Translations under genes and position numbers: made by a program
Shown: positions 9,794-18,818 of the stretch, piece by piece
Layout: the number at the start of each line of letters is the position of its first letter
Position numbering within the stretch: the stretch's first letter is position 1
Notes under the pieces: model-generated
What the model saw: only the letters and a program-made list of their open reading frames with translations
What the model was told of the DNA's origin: nothing
Databases searched by the model: none
Source of the DNA: Bacillus cereus group sp. RP43
Lineage (GTDB): Bacteria; Bacillota; Bacilli; Bacillales; Bacillaceae_G
DNA length: 64,000 nt
Direction of reading: 5' to 3'
Assembly (NCBI RefSeq): GCF_040459645.1
Contig: NZ_JARVHQ010000001.1
Location: forward strand, 3,906,001-3,970,000

Positions 9794-10210
9794 TCACGCT
9801 CTAAGCCTTTTCATTTCCTGCAACACTTCTTCAGCTTTTTGTTCATACAATAAATCTTTAAAGAAATCCGCCAATCGTTTATAGTCGTTGTACGTATCTA
9901 ATAAGTCGTCTATTTTCTCTCCTTTCATAACTTGCTGCTTTTGCTTCATTTTTACTGGATAGCGATACCCCGATACTTCTTGTATTTTGTAATACTCATC
10001 CTCTACTTGAATGACTTTTACAAGTTCCTCTTCTTCCGCATCCATCGTATACCCGTCAAAATCTCTAAGCAGTTCATAAATAATATGAGTCCATTCATCT
10101 TTTGGGTAAAACCCTTTTTCCAACCGATAACCGACAATGCGATACATATGCCCATCGTTTTCAGCAAACTGTACTGTATCATTTAGCTTAAACTTAAAAT
10201 AACGAAACAT
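9794..10210 (-). CDS. Conserved hypothetical protein
   Basis: Soluble acidic protein of 138 residues, not recognised. It starts with a beta-rich segment (RYFKFKLNDTVQFAENDGHMYRIVGYR) resembling a small barrel, and ends in charged helices (DLLYEQKAEEVLQEMKRLRA). I choose ATG 10210 because AGGTG lies 6 bases upstream; the in-frame GTG at 10219 would lie within that ribosome site. Monocistronic, ending just before a terminator-free gap to the rluA-type gene. Confidence 0.7.
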   Translation of the reverse strand: MFRYFKFKLNDTVQFAENDGHMYRIVGYRLEKGFYPKDEWTHIIYELLRDFDGYTMDAEEEELVKVIQVEDEYYKIQEVSGYRYPVKMKQKQQVMKGEKIDDLLDTYNDYKRLADFFKDLLYEQKAEEVLQEMKRLRA

Positions 10211-10279
10211 TGCCTTCACCTACTTGTATGTAATGTTCTTATCACATACTATGCGCAAAATATGGGCCCTGCTATTCAT

Positions 10280-10312
10280 AAAAAATACTCATCTTATAGA
10301 TGAGTATTTTTT
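10280..10312. terminator. Terminator after the MMPL gene
   Basis: Perfect arms of about 15 bases (10280-10294 and 10298-10312), loop TAT, with A and T tracts on both sides. It acts on the minus strand after the MMPL transporter. Confidence 0.9.
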
Positions 10313-12503
10313 ATGATGATTTTTCTCTTTTCTTTCGAAATGGTAGCCACCAGTTCCAATCCCCAAACAATTTCATTAAACTTGGTACGAGCATAAGACG
10401 GATAATTGTTGCATCAAGAAATATTGCTAATGCAACCCCAAGCCCCATCTGCTTTACTGGTAAAATATCAGTAAAGGCGAATGCACCGGTAACAACAATC
10501 ATAATTAAAGCGGCGGACGTAATAATTCTACTTGTCGAAACAAGCCCTTCTAACGTTGCTTGATCGTTATCCCCTGTTTCTTCATAGAGCTCATGAATAC
10601 GTGAAATAAGAAATACTTCATAATCCATGCTAAGCCCAAATACGAGGCCGAAAATAAAGATTGGTAATACAAATAAAACTGAACTCTCTTCTAATCCGAA
10701 ATGACCACCTTCAAATAACCAAATAACAATTCCAATTGTTGCACTTAAACTAAGTACGTTCATAATAATAGCTTTAATTGGAATGAGTATAGAGCGGAAT
10801 GCGAATAATAAAATGACAAAGGTTGATCCAAATATAACAGACATACCAATTGCAACTTTATCTTTAATTTCATCTTCTAACTCTTGCTGGAACGTCGTCA
10901 TACCGCCCAAATAATAAGTAACATCATTTTCTTTATAATTCTTTTTGAAATCACGAACCCATTGTTTTGCGGTTTCTGTACTTGGCTTCGTATCCAAAAA
11001 GACTTCCATTGTTGTTTTATTCCCTTTCGTATACGCTTCAAATACAGGAGCTATTTTCGCAGCTTCTGGCGACTGTAACATTCCAGCAACTTGATCTGCT
11101 TTCATTCCATTTAGCCCGTCATATACACTTTTCACCTTATATACTTGCTTATCGTCTTTTAATTTTTGAACAACAGCTTCTATCTTTTGTAAACTTTCTT
11201 TTTCTGTTATATCTTTCTTCGTCTCTACTACTAATGTAACATCAGCGTGTGTTTGGACAGTTTTATTAAAGGCTTCTTCATACTTCTCAAATGCAACTCT
11301 CGTATCACTCTTTTCAGGTAACGCTTCAACACCAGGAAACTGCAAGTTAGCTGTACGTAGCGGTAATAAACAAATAACAATAAATGTTGTAACAACAATA
11401 ATCATGACGATTGGATGTTTCATTACAAACTGTGCAAATTTACGCCATACATTTGATGGCGTAGGCGCCGCCTGATTCTTTTTTAATATCCTTTTACCAA
11501 TTAAAGATAATAGCGCCGGAAGAAGTGTTAGCGAAAACAAAATGCTCATAATAACGACAATCATCCCGCTAATAGCAACAGACTGAATATAATCTATCTT
11601 AAAGAAAAATAAGCCTGATAAACCGACGAATACACATAACCCTGAAAATACGATAGCACGCCCTGCCGTTTGATAAGTAATCGCTATCGCTTCTTTCACT
11701 GTTCTCTTCGCAACTTCCTCTCGAAAACGATTTACAAATAACAGTGCGAAATCAATTGATAATGCGAGCCCAATCATCGGCGCAACATTTAACACGAAAA
11801 TAGATAGCTCTTTATCACTACCTATAAAATATAAAATCCCCATCGTACTAATGACACTAAGCGCGCCATTTACAATCGGTAAAATAGACGCAATCAGACT
11901 ACCAAATGAGAATAATAGTACAAGAAAAGCAATAGGTAATCCAATCATCTCTGCTACTTTTAAATCATTTTGCGTTCTTTCATTAATCTCTTGATTAATT
12001 TTCGGATATCCTGTCGGTGTTACTTTTAATACGCTATTACTTTCCTTCTCGATTTTGCCGGCAAATTGTAATGTCTTTTCCATCCGTTCTTTATTTGTTT
12101 TCCCGGAAAATAAAATCGTCGCATAACCGATATCATCTTGTAACATCTCTTTATTTTGCATTGGATGATGGAAAGATTCGTATGTTTCCTTCTCTTCAAT
12201 TTGATTTATTATCCCCTCTATACGCTTTTGGAAATCCTCATGCGAAGTATCCTTTTCCTTCTCAAAAACGAGTAAAAGTGTATCTTGAGACTGCTTAAAA
12301 TCTTTATCTAAAATTTCTTTCGTCTTTTGATAATCCCCTTCTGTTTGGAAACCATCACCGCCCAATACTCCTGGAAGTTTTGGAGCAAAAATTCCGAGCA
12401 CTATCGCAAGTAGTAGTAATACTACAATTACTGTATAACGAAATTGATACAAAAAAGTTCCTAACTTCCCCCACTTATCAATTTTATGTACATTTGTCTT
12501 CAC
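10311..12503 (-). CDS. MMPL/RND-family transporter
   Basis: Large membrane transporter of 730 residues with the two-fold MMPL layout: membrane helix, extracellular loop of about 150 residues, helices 2-6, then a repeat of the same layout in the second half. MMPL motifs such as GLALSIDFALLFVNRFREE and GLSMDYEVFLISRIHELYE are the paired proton-relay regions with Asp and Tyr. Bacillus members resemble YdgH/YdfJ; the substrate is probably a lipid or drug (inference). The start is GTG 12503 with AGGTG 7 bases upstream. No regulator gene is adjacent. Confidence 0.9.
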   Translation of the reverse strand: MKTNVHKIDKWGKLGTFLYQFRYTVIVVLLLLAIVLGIFAPKLPGVLGGDGFQTEGDYQKTKEILDKDFKQSQDTLLLVFEKEKDTSHEDFQKRIEGIINQIEEKETYESFHHPMQNKEMLQDDIGYATILFSGKTNKERMEKTLQFAGKIEKESNSVLKVTPTGYPKINQEINERTQNDLKVAEMIGLPIAFLVLLFSFGSLIASILPIVNGALSVISTMGILYFIGSDKELSIFVLNVAPMIGLALSIDFALLFVNRFREEVAKRTVKEAIAITYQTAGRAIVFSGLCVFVGLSGLFFFKIDYIQSVAISGMIVVIMSILFSLTLLPALLSLIGKRILKKNQAAPTPSNVWRKFAQFVMKHPIVMIIVVTTFIVICLLPLRTANLQFPGVEALPEKSDTRVAFEKYEEAFNKTVQTHADVTLVVETKKDITEKESLQKIEAVVQKLKDDKQVYKVKSVYDGLNGMKADQVAGMLQSPEAAKIAPVFEAYTKGNKTTMEVFLDTKPSTETAKQWVRDFKKNYKENDVTYYLGGMTTFQQELEDEIKDKVAIGMSVIFGSTFVILLFAFRSILIPIKAIIMNVLSLSATIGIVIWLFEGGHFGLEESSVLFVLPIFIFGLVFGLSMDYEVFLISRIHELYEETGDNDQATLEGLVSTSRIITSAALIMIVVTGAFAFTDILPVKQMGLGVALAIFLDATIIRLMLVPSLMKLFGDWNWWLPFRKKREKSS

Positions 12504-12565
12504 ACATTTTCACCTACTTTATATAATTCACTTGTCATTTATACTGTATCACATCTCCCCATAAA

Positions 12566-12613
12566 CAAAAAACGTCTAGGAAAACTATCATACTAGTTTT
12601 TCTAGACGTTTTT
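12566..12613. terminator. Terminator after the PAP2 gene
   Basis: Long near-perfect arms, about 12567-12586 and 12594-12613, around AAAACGTCTAG / CTAGACGTTTT, with flanking A and T tracts. Confidence 0.88.
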
Positions 12614-13261
12614 CTATCTCTCGTTATTAAGTCCCAATCTCTCGGTAAGTAAACGATGACAATAAATTGCTATGATTAACAAAATGCCACCTGCACAGTA
12701 ACCAGCTAAAATATCAGTCGGGTAATGAACATTTAAAATAACTCTACTTAATCCAATCAATATAATTAATATGCCCATCGCAATCGTAATACTACATTTT
12801 CCAGCTATACTTTTCAAATTCGCAGCAATGATATAGGCAAGAAAACCAAATGTTATGATAGATAGCATTGCATGTCCACTTGGGAAGCTATACCCCAGTG
12901 CGTCAAGTGCCTCATTTAATGATGGGCGGTCTCTTTTTGCAATTTCTTTTATTCCCTTATTAACAAGGTGTGTCGTTAATATAGCCATTGGGTACACAAT
13001 CATAGCAGCATAATAACGCTTTTGCCAAAAAACGAGCAAACTTATAATTAGTGTCGTTATAACTCCAATTGCAGATCCTAGCTTTGTAAAGTAGGAGAAG
13101 AATGTAAGAGAGCTTTCTGTTTGTAATCCTTTTACCATATCACGTACGTATGTATCCATCATTGTAACACCACCTACATGTACCCTCCAAGCGATGATGC
13201 TAAATAGAACAAACAACAAAATGATACACATTAATTCATACTGATGTAACTTTTTCTTCAA
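12614..13261 (-). CDS. PAP2-family membrane phosphatase
   Basis: Lipid or pyrophosphate phosphatase of 215 residues with six membrane segments. The three PAP2 motifs are present: KEIAKRDRP (KX6RP), PSGHAM, and SRVILNVHYPTD (SRX5HX3D). This matches undecaprenyl-pyrophosphate or phosphatidylglycerophosphate phosphatases of the BcrC/YodM/YwoA group, acting at the outer face of the membrane. It sits between two terminators, so it is probably monocistronic. Confidence 0.88.
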   Translation of the reverse strand: MKKKLHQYELMCIILLFVLFSIIAWRVHVGGVTMMDTYVRDMVKGLQTESSLTFFSYFTKLGSAIGVITTLIISLLVFWQKRYYAAMIVYPMAILTTHLVNKGIKEIAKRDRPSLNEALDALGYSFPSGHAMLSIITFGFLAYIIAANLKSIAGKCSITIAMGILIILIGLSRVILNVHYPTDILAGYCAGGILLIIAIYCHRLLTERLGLNNER

Positions 13262-13282
13262 TCGATTTCCTCCTACTATGAA

Positions 13283-13315
13283 AAAATGCGATTTCTACTT
13301 TAGAAACCGCATTTT
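13283..13315 (-). terminator. Terminator after potD
   Basis: Arms 13283-13296 and 13302-13315 pair with one G-U wobble on the minus strand, followed by a T run. It closes the potABCD operon. Confidence 0.8.
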
Positions 13316-13320
13316 CTTAC

Positions 13321-14370
13321 TTATTTACCTTTTGTTTTCAGCTCTGTCCAGTAGCGATCGTAGTCTTTTAACTTATCGTCTACATCAACAAGCCACTCTG
13401 TACGATCTAATTCTTCTTTTGTTAAGAAGATCATGTGATTATCACGATATTCTTTACTATGAAGAGGATGAGCTTTTTCATTTGGATTACTGTAACCAAT
13501 TGACTCGTAGTTTTTCACACTTACTTTTTCATCTAATAAGTAGTTCATAAACTTCTCTGCAAGTTCTTTATTTTTCGCACCTTTTGGAATTGCTAACGTA
13601 TCAGCCCAAATTGTGCCGCCTTCTTTTGGTACAACGTATCCTACATCTTTATTGTCTTTCGCAATAAATGCTGCGTCTCCAGACCAAACTGTCCCGATCC
13701 AAGCATCTTCTGTAATGAATTTTTGTTTAATATTATCTGTATCGAATGCTAATAAGTTTGGAAGTAGCTTCTGTAAATCATTTGACGCTGTCTTTAACTG
13801 TGCATCCTCTTTCGTGCTATTAGAGAAACCGTTTTTCTTAAGTCCCATTCCTAATACTTCACGAGAATCGTTTAATAAAGTAACATGCCCTTTATATTTA
13901 TCGTTCCATAAATCATTCCAGCTTGTAGGTGTTTCTTTCACATACTTTTTATTGTATGCAATTCCTGTTACACCCCAAGTATATACTAGAGAATACTTAT
14001 TCTCTGGATCAAACGCAGGTGTTTTAAAGTTAGAAACAAGGTTCTCGATGTTCGGGATATTCTTCTTATCTAAAGGCGCTAATAAGTCCATCTTCGCCAT
14101 CGTTTTCACCATGTAATCAGATGGCTGAATTAAATCATATGTCGCGCCACCAGCTTGTAATTTCGCAAGCATTTCTTCATTACTTGCATATTTATCATAG
14201 TTAATTTTCACGTTATATTTCTTTTCAAAATCTTTTAAAACTTGCTCATCAAAATTGTCAGCCCAGCTATAAATGTTTAATTCTTCTTTTTTCTCACCAC
14301 AACCAGCAAGTACACCTGCAGCAAGACTGAAGCTAATTGCTATACCAGCTAATCTCTTCACTAATTTCAT
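13321..14370 (-). CDS. potD: Spermidine/putrescine-binding lipoprotein
   Basis: Extracellular solute-binding lipoprotein of 349 residues that captures polyamines for the PotABC importer. The signal peptide ends in lipobox VLAGC (Cys24). The mature sequence begins ELNIYSWADNFDEQVLKDFE, typical of PotD, and keeps family motifs such as YDLIQPSDYMV and WGVTGIAYN. It is the last gene of the operon and lies 38 bases after potC. Confidence 0.94.
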   Translation of the reverse strand: MKLVKRLAGIAISFSLAAGVLAGCGEKKEELNIYSWADNFDEQVLKDFEKKYNVKINYDKYASNEEMLAKLQAGGATYDLIQPSDYMVKTMAKMDLLAPLDKKNIPNIENLVSNFKTPAFDPENKYSLVYTWGVTGIAYNKKYVKETPTSWNDLWNDKYKGHVTLLNDSREVLGMGLKKNGFSNSTKEDAQLKTASNDLQKLLPNLLAFDTDNIKQKFITEDAWIGTVWSGDAAFIAKDNKDVGYVVPKEGGTIWADTLAIPKGAKNKELAEKFMNYLLDEKVSVKNYESIGYSNPNEKAHPLHSKEYRDNHMIFLTKEELDRTEWLVDVDDKLKDYDRYWTELKTKGK

Positions 14371-14408
14371 CGGTTTATTACCTCCTCGTTCTTTCTATAT
14401 CATTCGTA

Positions 14409-15209
14409 TTATAAAGGAAGGTGTCCTCCAGAGTTCTCTTCACCGTCTGCACCTTTATTACGGAAGATTTCCGATAGCACCATTAATCCTACAATTACAA
14501 CAATTAATATTGTAGAAAGAGCATTAATTTCAGGCGATACTCCACGCTTAACCATACTATAAATGTATAATGGCAATGTTGTTGATCCTGGTCCTGATAC
14601 GAAGAAACTAATTACAAAATCATCAATCGATAATGTGAATGTTAATAATGCGGCTGAAATAACTCCTGGTGCAATTGCTGGAAACGTTACATAACGAAAC
14701 GTTTGCCACGGCGTTGCTCCTAAATCGTTTGCAGCCTCTTCTAAATCACGTCCCATACCAGAAAGACGTGCCGCTAAAATAACAACAACAAATGAAATAC
14801 TGAATGTAATGTGTGCAATAATAATTGTTGTTTTTCCAAGTTCCATACCTAATTGACTAAATAGGATAAGTAAAGATAATCCCATTAAAATATCAGGAAT
14901 TAAAATTGGTAAATATACAAGACCGTTAATGGCCCCTTCAAAACGATATTTGTAACGGTGTAATGCAATAGCAAAAATCACACCAAGAACTGTCGTCACA
15001 ATTGTCGTTATAAGAGCAATCGTAATACTATTTACAAACGCATCAATAACATCTTGTTTTTGAAATAAATCTGTATACCAATGGAGTGTAAAACCCTCCC
15101 ATTCCGCATTAATGCGAGAATCGTTGAAGGAATATACCATTAAAACCATCATTGGAAAATACAAAAACAATAAGATTAACCAAGAATAAGAAACTAAAAA
15201 CTTCTTCAT
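14409..15209 (-). CDS. potC: Spermidine/putrescine ABC transporter permease PotC
   Basis: Inner membrane permease of 266 residues with six helices. The EAA loop that contacts the ATPase is visible as EEAANDLGATPWQTFRYVTFP. It starts six bases after potB. PotC forms a heterodimer with PotB. Confidence 0.94.
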   Translation of the reverse strand: MKKFLVSYSWLILLFLYFPMMVLMVYSFNDSRINAEWEGFTLHWYTDLFQKQDVIDAFVNSITIALITTIVTTVLGVIFAIALHRYKYRFEGAINGLVYLPILIPDILMGLSLLILFSQLGMELGKTTIIIAHITFSISFVVVILAARLSGMGRDLEEAANDLGATPWQTFRYVTFPAIAPGVISAALLTFTLSIDDFVISFFVSGPGSTTLPLYIYSMVKRGVSPEINALSTILIVVIVGLMVLSEIFRNKGADGEENSGGHLPL

Positions 15210-15215
15210 TTTTGC

Positions 15216-16064
15216 CTATTCCCCTCCGTTTCCATCATATTTATATACTTTCGTTGCACGATAATATAAGTAAATTAACAGAACAGAGAATAGAACAACA
15301 ATCATAGATAACGCGGAACCAAACGGCCAGTCACGTGAACCTAAGAATTGGTTTTGAATTACGTTTCCGATTAATGCTACTTTCGATCCACCCATAACGT
15401 CTGATACAACAAACATTCCGATAGAAGAAACGAATACTAAAATAGAACCAGTAGTAATCCCTGACATCGTCATCGGTACTGTTACATTCCAAAATGCCTT
15501 TACTGGTGTTGCGCCTAAATCATAAGCTGCCTCTAGCTTACGCTTATCAAGCTGCTCAATTGCTGCATACACTGGTAAAATCATAAATGGTAATAAAGAA
15601 TATACCATTCCGAGTATTACAGAAGGTGTATTATATAACAGATTTAAAGGTTCACTAATAATACCTAATTTCAATAGCAATGTGTTTACAAGACCTTGTG
15701 AACGTAAAATAACAATCCATGCGTATGAACGAACAAGAAAGTTAATCCAGAACGGAATCGTTGCCAATAATAGAAGGATAGAACGATATTTACGATCAAC
15801 AATTGTAATTGTATAGGCGAATGGATAACCGATTAATAAACATAGTACTGTCGTAATAACCGCTATTTTCACTGTTTCCCATAACGTCCCCATATATAAT
15901 GGATCAAACACACGCGCTATGTTATCTAATGTAAATTTCATTTCCACTGTCCCGTATGCTCCGCGCTGCATGAAGGCAAATGCTAATACGAACAGAAGTG
16001 GAATTAGGAAGAAGAGTAACAGCCATACGACTGTAGGTAATGCGAGTAATTTCCCTTTCTTCAA
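15216..16064 (-). CDS. potB: Spermidine/putrescine ABC transporter permease PotB
   Basis: Permease of 282 residues with six membrane helices and EAA loop [20 protein letters not shown]. It starts with TTG at 16064, overlapping the potA stop codon by four bases, and has GAGGTG 8 bases upstream. The overlap implies coupled translation with PotA. Confidence 0.94.
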   Translation of the reverse strand: MKKGKLLALPTVVWLLLFFLIPLLFVLAFAFMQRGAYGTVEMKFTLDNIARVFDPLYMGTLWETVKIAVITTVLCLLIGYPFAYTITIVDRKYRSILLLLATIPFWINFLVRSYAWIVILRSQGLVNTLLLKLGIISEPLNLLYNTPSVILGMVYSLLPFMILPVYAAIEQLDKRKLEAAYDLGATPVKAFWNVTVPMTMSGITTGSILVFVSSIGMFVVSDVMGGSKVALIGNVIQNQFLGSRDWPFGSALSMIVVLFSVLLIYLYYRATKVYKYDGNGGE

Positions 16065-17044
16065 TTTAAGGTCACCTCGTCCTCTTGCTCCCAGCCTACA
16101 TATACATTATCTCCAATGCTCCACTGCGTTGCTTCTTCAGCAGTTTGGTATGCCATTAGTAATTCCGCTGTTTTCTCCTCACGTACATATAGCTTTTCCA
16201 TATTTCCAACAAATTCAATATCTTCAATATGCCCAAGGTGGTATTCTTTTAAAATTGGCTCTTCAACCGAACGAACTTTTACATTTTCAGGGCGAACTGC
16301 TACGTAGTTTTCCCCATTTTTCACGATATTATTTTCACCGATGAACGTCGCAACAAACAATGTTTTCGGTTGATTGTAAATTTCTTTAGGCGTGCCGACT
16401 TGTTCGATATGCCCTTTATTCATAACGACAATGCGATCACTCATACTCATTGCTTCTTCTTGATCGTGCGTTACATATATGAACGTAATTCCTAAATTAC
16501 GTTGTAAGTTTTTCAATTCACGTTGCAAATCTTTTCTTAACTTAAAGTCAAGCGCTCCAAGTGGCTCATCTAATAGTAATACACGTGGGTTGTTTACAAT
16601 TGCTCTTGCAATTGCTACACGCTGCTGCTGTCCACCAGAAAGCTTTGAAGGTTTACGATTACGAAACTCAAGTAACTGCGTTAAACGCATTGCCTCTTCA
16701 GCACGTTCTTTCTGCTCTGCTGCTGGTACTTTTTGCATTTTCATACCGAAACAAATATTTTTTTCCACATTCATATGCGGGAATAGTGCATAATGTTGGA
16801 ATACTAAGTTCATATGACGCTTATATGGCGGCAAATCGTTAATTCTTTCATCATCTAATAAAAGATTCCCTTTAGTTGGTGTTTCAAAACCTGCGATCAT
16901 ACGCAGTAACGTCGTTTTCCCGCAACCACTCGGTCCTAAAATTGTTAAAAATTCCCCTTCTTTAATATCTAAAGAAAGAGGTGGGATAATCACTTGATTT
17001 CCAAAATGTTTTTCTACTGCTTCAACTTTAATAATCTTTTTCAT
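16061..17044 (-). CDS. potA: Spermidine/putrescine ABC transporter ATPase
   Basis: ATP-binding subunit of 327 residues. Walker [10 protein letters not shown], signature LSGGQQQR, Walker [12 protein letters not shown] and switch His in [10 protein letters not shown] are intact. A C-terminal TOBE/OB region follows residue 240, as in PotA and MalK-like ATPases. It is the first gene of potABCD and presumably has its own promoter in 17045-17216, which I could not define. Confidence 0.95.
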   Translation of the reverse strand: MKKIIKVEAVEKHFGNQVIIPPLSLDIKEGEFLTILGPSGCGKTTLLRMIAGFETPTKGNLLLDDERINDLPPYKRHMNLVFQHYALFPHMNVEKNICFGMKMQKVPAAEQKERAEEAMRLTQLLEFRNRKPSKLSGGQQQRVAIARAIVNNPRVLLLDEPLGALDFKLRKDLQRELKNLQRNLGITFIYVTHDQEEAMSMSDRIVVMNKGHIEQVGTPKEIYNQPKTLFVATFIGENNIVKNGENYVAVRPENVKVRSVEEPILKEYHLGHIEDIEFVGNMEKLYVREEKTAELLMAYQTAEEATQWSIGDNVYVGWEQEDEVTLN

Positions 17045-17216
17045 TTTCCCGTCCTATCTACCTTAAATTTTAATTTTTATATTCATGAATAAATATTTAT
17101 GTTCTATAGACTATTTTTTGTTTCGATCCAAACAAAAATGGTTGTTTAGCAGCGTTCTCTTCTATTCTTTATGTAGTATGTTTGATTCATTTTCGCATGA
17201 TACATATGTCGAACAG

Positions 17217-17246
17217 AAAAACCCCTTCAGTTGCGAAGGGGTTTTT
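17217..17246. terminator. Terminator after the aldehyde dehydrogenase gene
   Basis: Hairpin AACCCCTTC / GAAGGGGTT with flanking A and T tracts, between the aldehyde dehydrogenase stop and potA. Confidence 0.88.
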
Positions 17247-17280
17247 ATCATACGGCTACGCCTACTGATAAACACCATCA

Positions 17281-18648
17281 TCATTTTAACAACTTTCGTA
17301 TGAATTTTAAAGCACTTTTTGTAGAAGAGTAACGAATTTTCATGTCGAATGCTGTAGATTGGGACAAAATGCTTTTATAATGGGAAAAAGTCCGAAAACT
17401 TTGTTCACCATGATAGCTGCCCAACCCACTACTTCCAACGCCTCCAAAAGGTAAATATGGCGTTGCAAGGTGATATACGACATCATTTATACATCCTCCG
17501 CCATATGAAATATTACTCGTTACTTTCTCTTGCACTTTTCTATCTTCAGAAAATACATATAGAGCTAATGGCTTTGGATGTTGCTGAATCGTTTCAATTA
17601 CCTCTTCTATTTTGTCATATTCTATAATTGGTAAAATCGGTCCAAAAATTTCATCTTCCATAACAGCACTTTCCCATGTAACACTCGTTAACACTGTCGG
17701 CTCAATTTGCAATGTTTCTTTCTTATAATTCCCGCCAATCACAGGTTTACCATCTTGCAAAAATGTACATAAACGTTCAAAATGACGCTCACTCACAATT
17801 CGCACATAATTGTCATTTTGCAAAGCATCTTTTCCATATTGCTCTGCGATTTCATGTCGCAATGCCTCGATTAACTGCTCTTTCACTGAAGAATGAACGT
17901 ACATATAATCAGGCGCTACACACGTCTGCCCAGCATTCAAAAACTTGCCCCAAACGATTCGTCTTGCGGTTACATCTATTTTTGCATCTTTATGTACAAT
18001 ACATGGACTTTTCCCGCCAAGTTCTAACGTAAGAGGCGTTAATTTTTTCGCTGCTGCTTCCATCACAACTTTTCCAACACCAACACTACCTGTAAAGAAA
18101 ATATAGTCAAACGGTTCCTTTAAAAGTGCAGTGCTTTCCTCAACACCGCCTTCTACTACCGATACAAGCTCTTCTGGAAATAATTCACCTAACATTCTCG
18201 TAAGTACTTTTGAAACGTTTGGCGTTAACTCTGACGGCTTTAAAACGACTGTATTGCCAGCTGCCAATGCTCCTACGAGTGGTGCAATTGCTAATTGAAA
18301 CGGATAGTTCCACGGTGCAATAATAAGCGTCACACCATACGGTTCTGGCACTACTTTCCCCTTCGATCCAAAATGAGTAAGAGCTGTGCGAACACGCTTT
18401 GGTTTACTCCAAGATGAAATATGCTTCATTTGAAAAGAAATCTCTTTTAGTACATATCCAATTTCTGTTGTAAATGATTCGTGAACTGATTTATTCAAAT
18501 CTAATTTCAACGCTTGAAAAATCTCATCCTCAAAACGCTGAATTCCTTCATAAAGCTTCTTCAAATTATTCTTTCTCATTTCTACACTTCTCGTATGCCC
18601 TTTATAAAAATATTCCTTTTGTTTATTTACAATAGAGGAAATACTCAT
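17281..18648 (-). CDS. Aldehyde dehydrogenase (class 3, YwdH-like)
   Basis: NAD(P)-dependent aldehyde dehydrogenase of 455 residues. The cofactor-binding region has IIAPWNYPFQL and FFTGSVGVG. The active site has Glu in LELGGKSP and nucleophile Cys in NAGQTCVAPDY. The length and the hydrophobic C-terminal extension match class 3 (fatty aldehyde) enzymes such as B. subtilis YwdH. It is monocistronic between potA and the inhA1 terminator. Confidence 0.92.
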   Translation of the reverse strand: MSISSIVNKQKEYFYKGHTRSVEMRKNNLKKLYEGIQRFEDEIFQALKLDLNKSVHESFTTEIGYVLKEISFQMKHISSWSKPKRVRTALTHFGSKGKVVPEPYGVTLIIAPWNYPFQLAIAPLVGALAAGNTVVLKPSELTPNVSKVLTRMLGELFPEELVSVVEGGVEESTALLKEPFDYIFFTGSVGVGKVVMEAAAKKLTPLTLELGGKSPCIVHKDAKIDVTARRIVWGKFLNAGQTCVAPDYMYVHSSVKEQLIEALRHEIAEQYGKDALQNDNYVRIVSERHFERLCTFLQDGKPVIGGNYKKETLQIEPTVLTSVTWESAVMEDEIFGPILPIIEYDKIEEVIETIQQHPKPLALYVFSEDRKVQEKVTSNISYGGGCINDVVYHLATPYLPFGGVGSSGLGSYHGEQSFRTFSHYKSILSQSTAFDMKIRYSSTKSALKFIRKLLK

Positions 18649-18777
18649 TCACTCACCTTCTCCCACTATGTTTATCCAATTCTTTCATTATTTATATAGA
18701 CTTCATATGTAACAAATTTCTATTCTTAAAGTTACATTATATATAACTTTTCCCTTTATATAAAATTCATTGCTCAC

Positions 18778-18813
18778 AAAAAACTACCGAAAGAAAATCT
18801 CTCGGTAGTTTTA
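18778..18813 (-). terminator. Terminator after inhA1
   Basis: Arms AAAACTACCGA (18780-18790) and TCGGTAGTTTT (18802-18812), just after the inhA1 stop on the minus strand. Confidence 0.88.
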
Positions 18814-18818
18814 CTGTA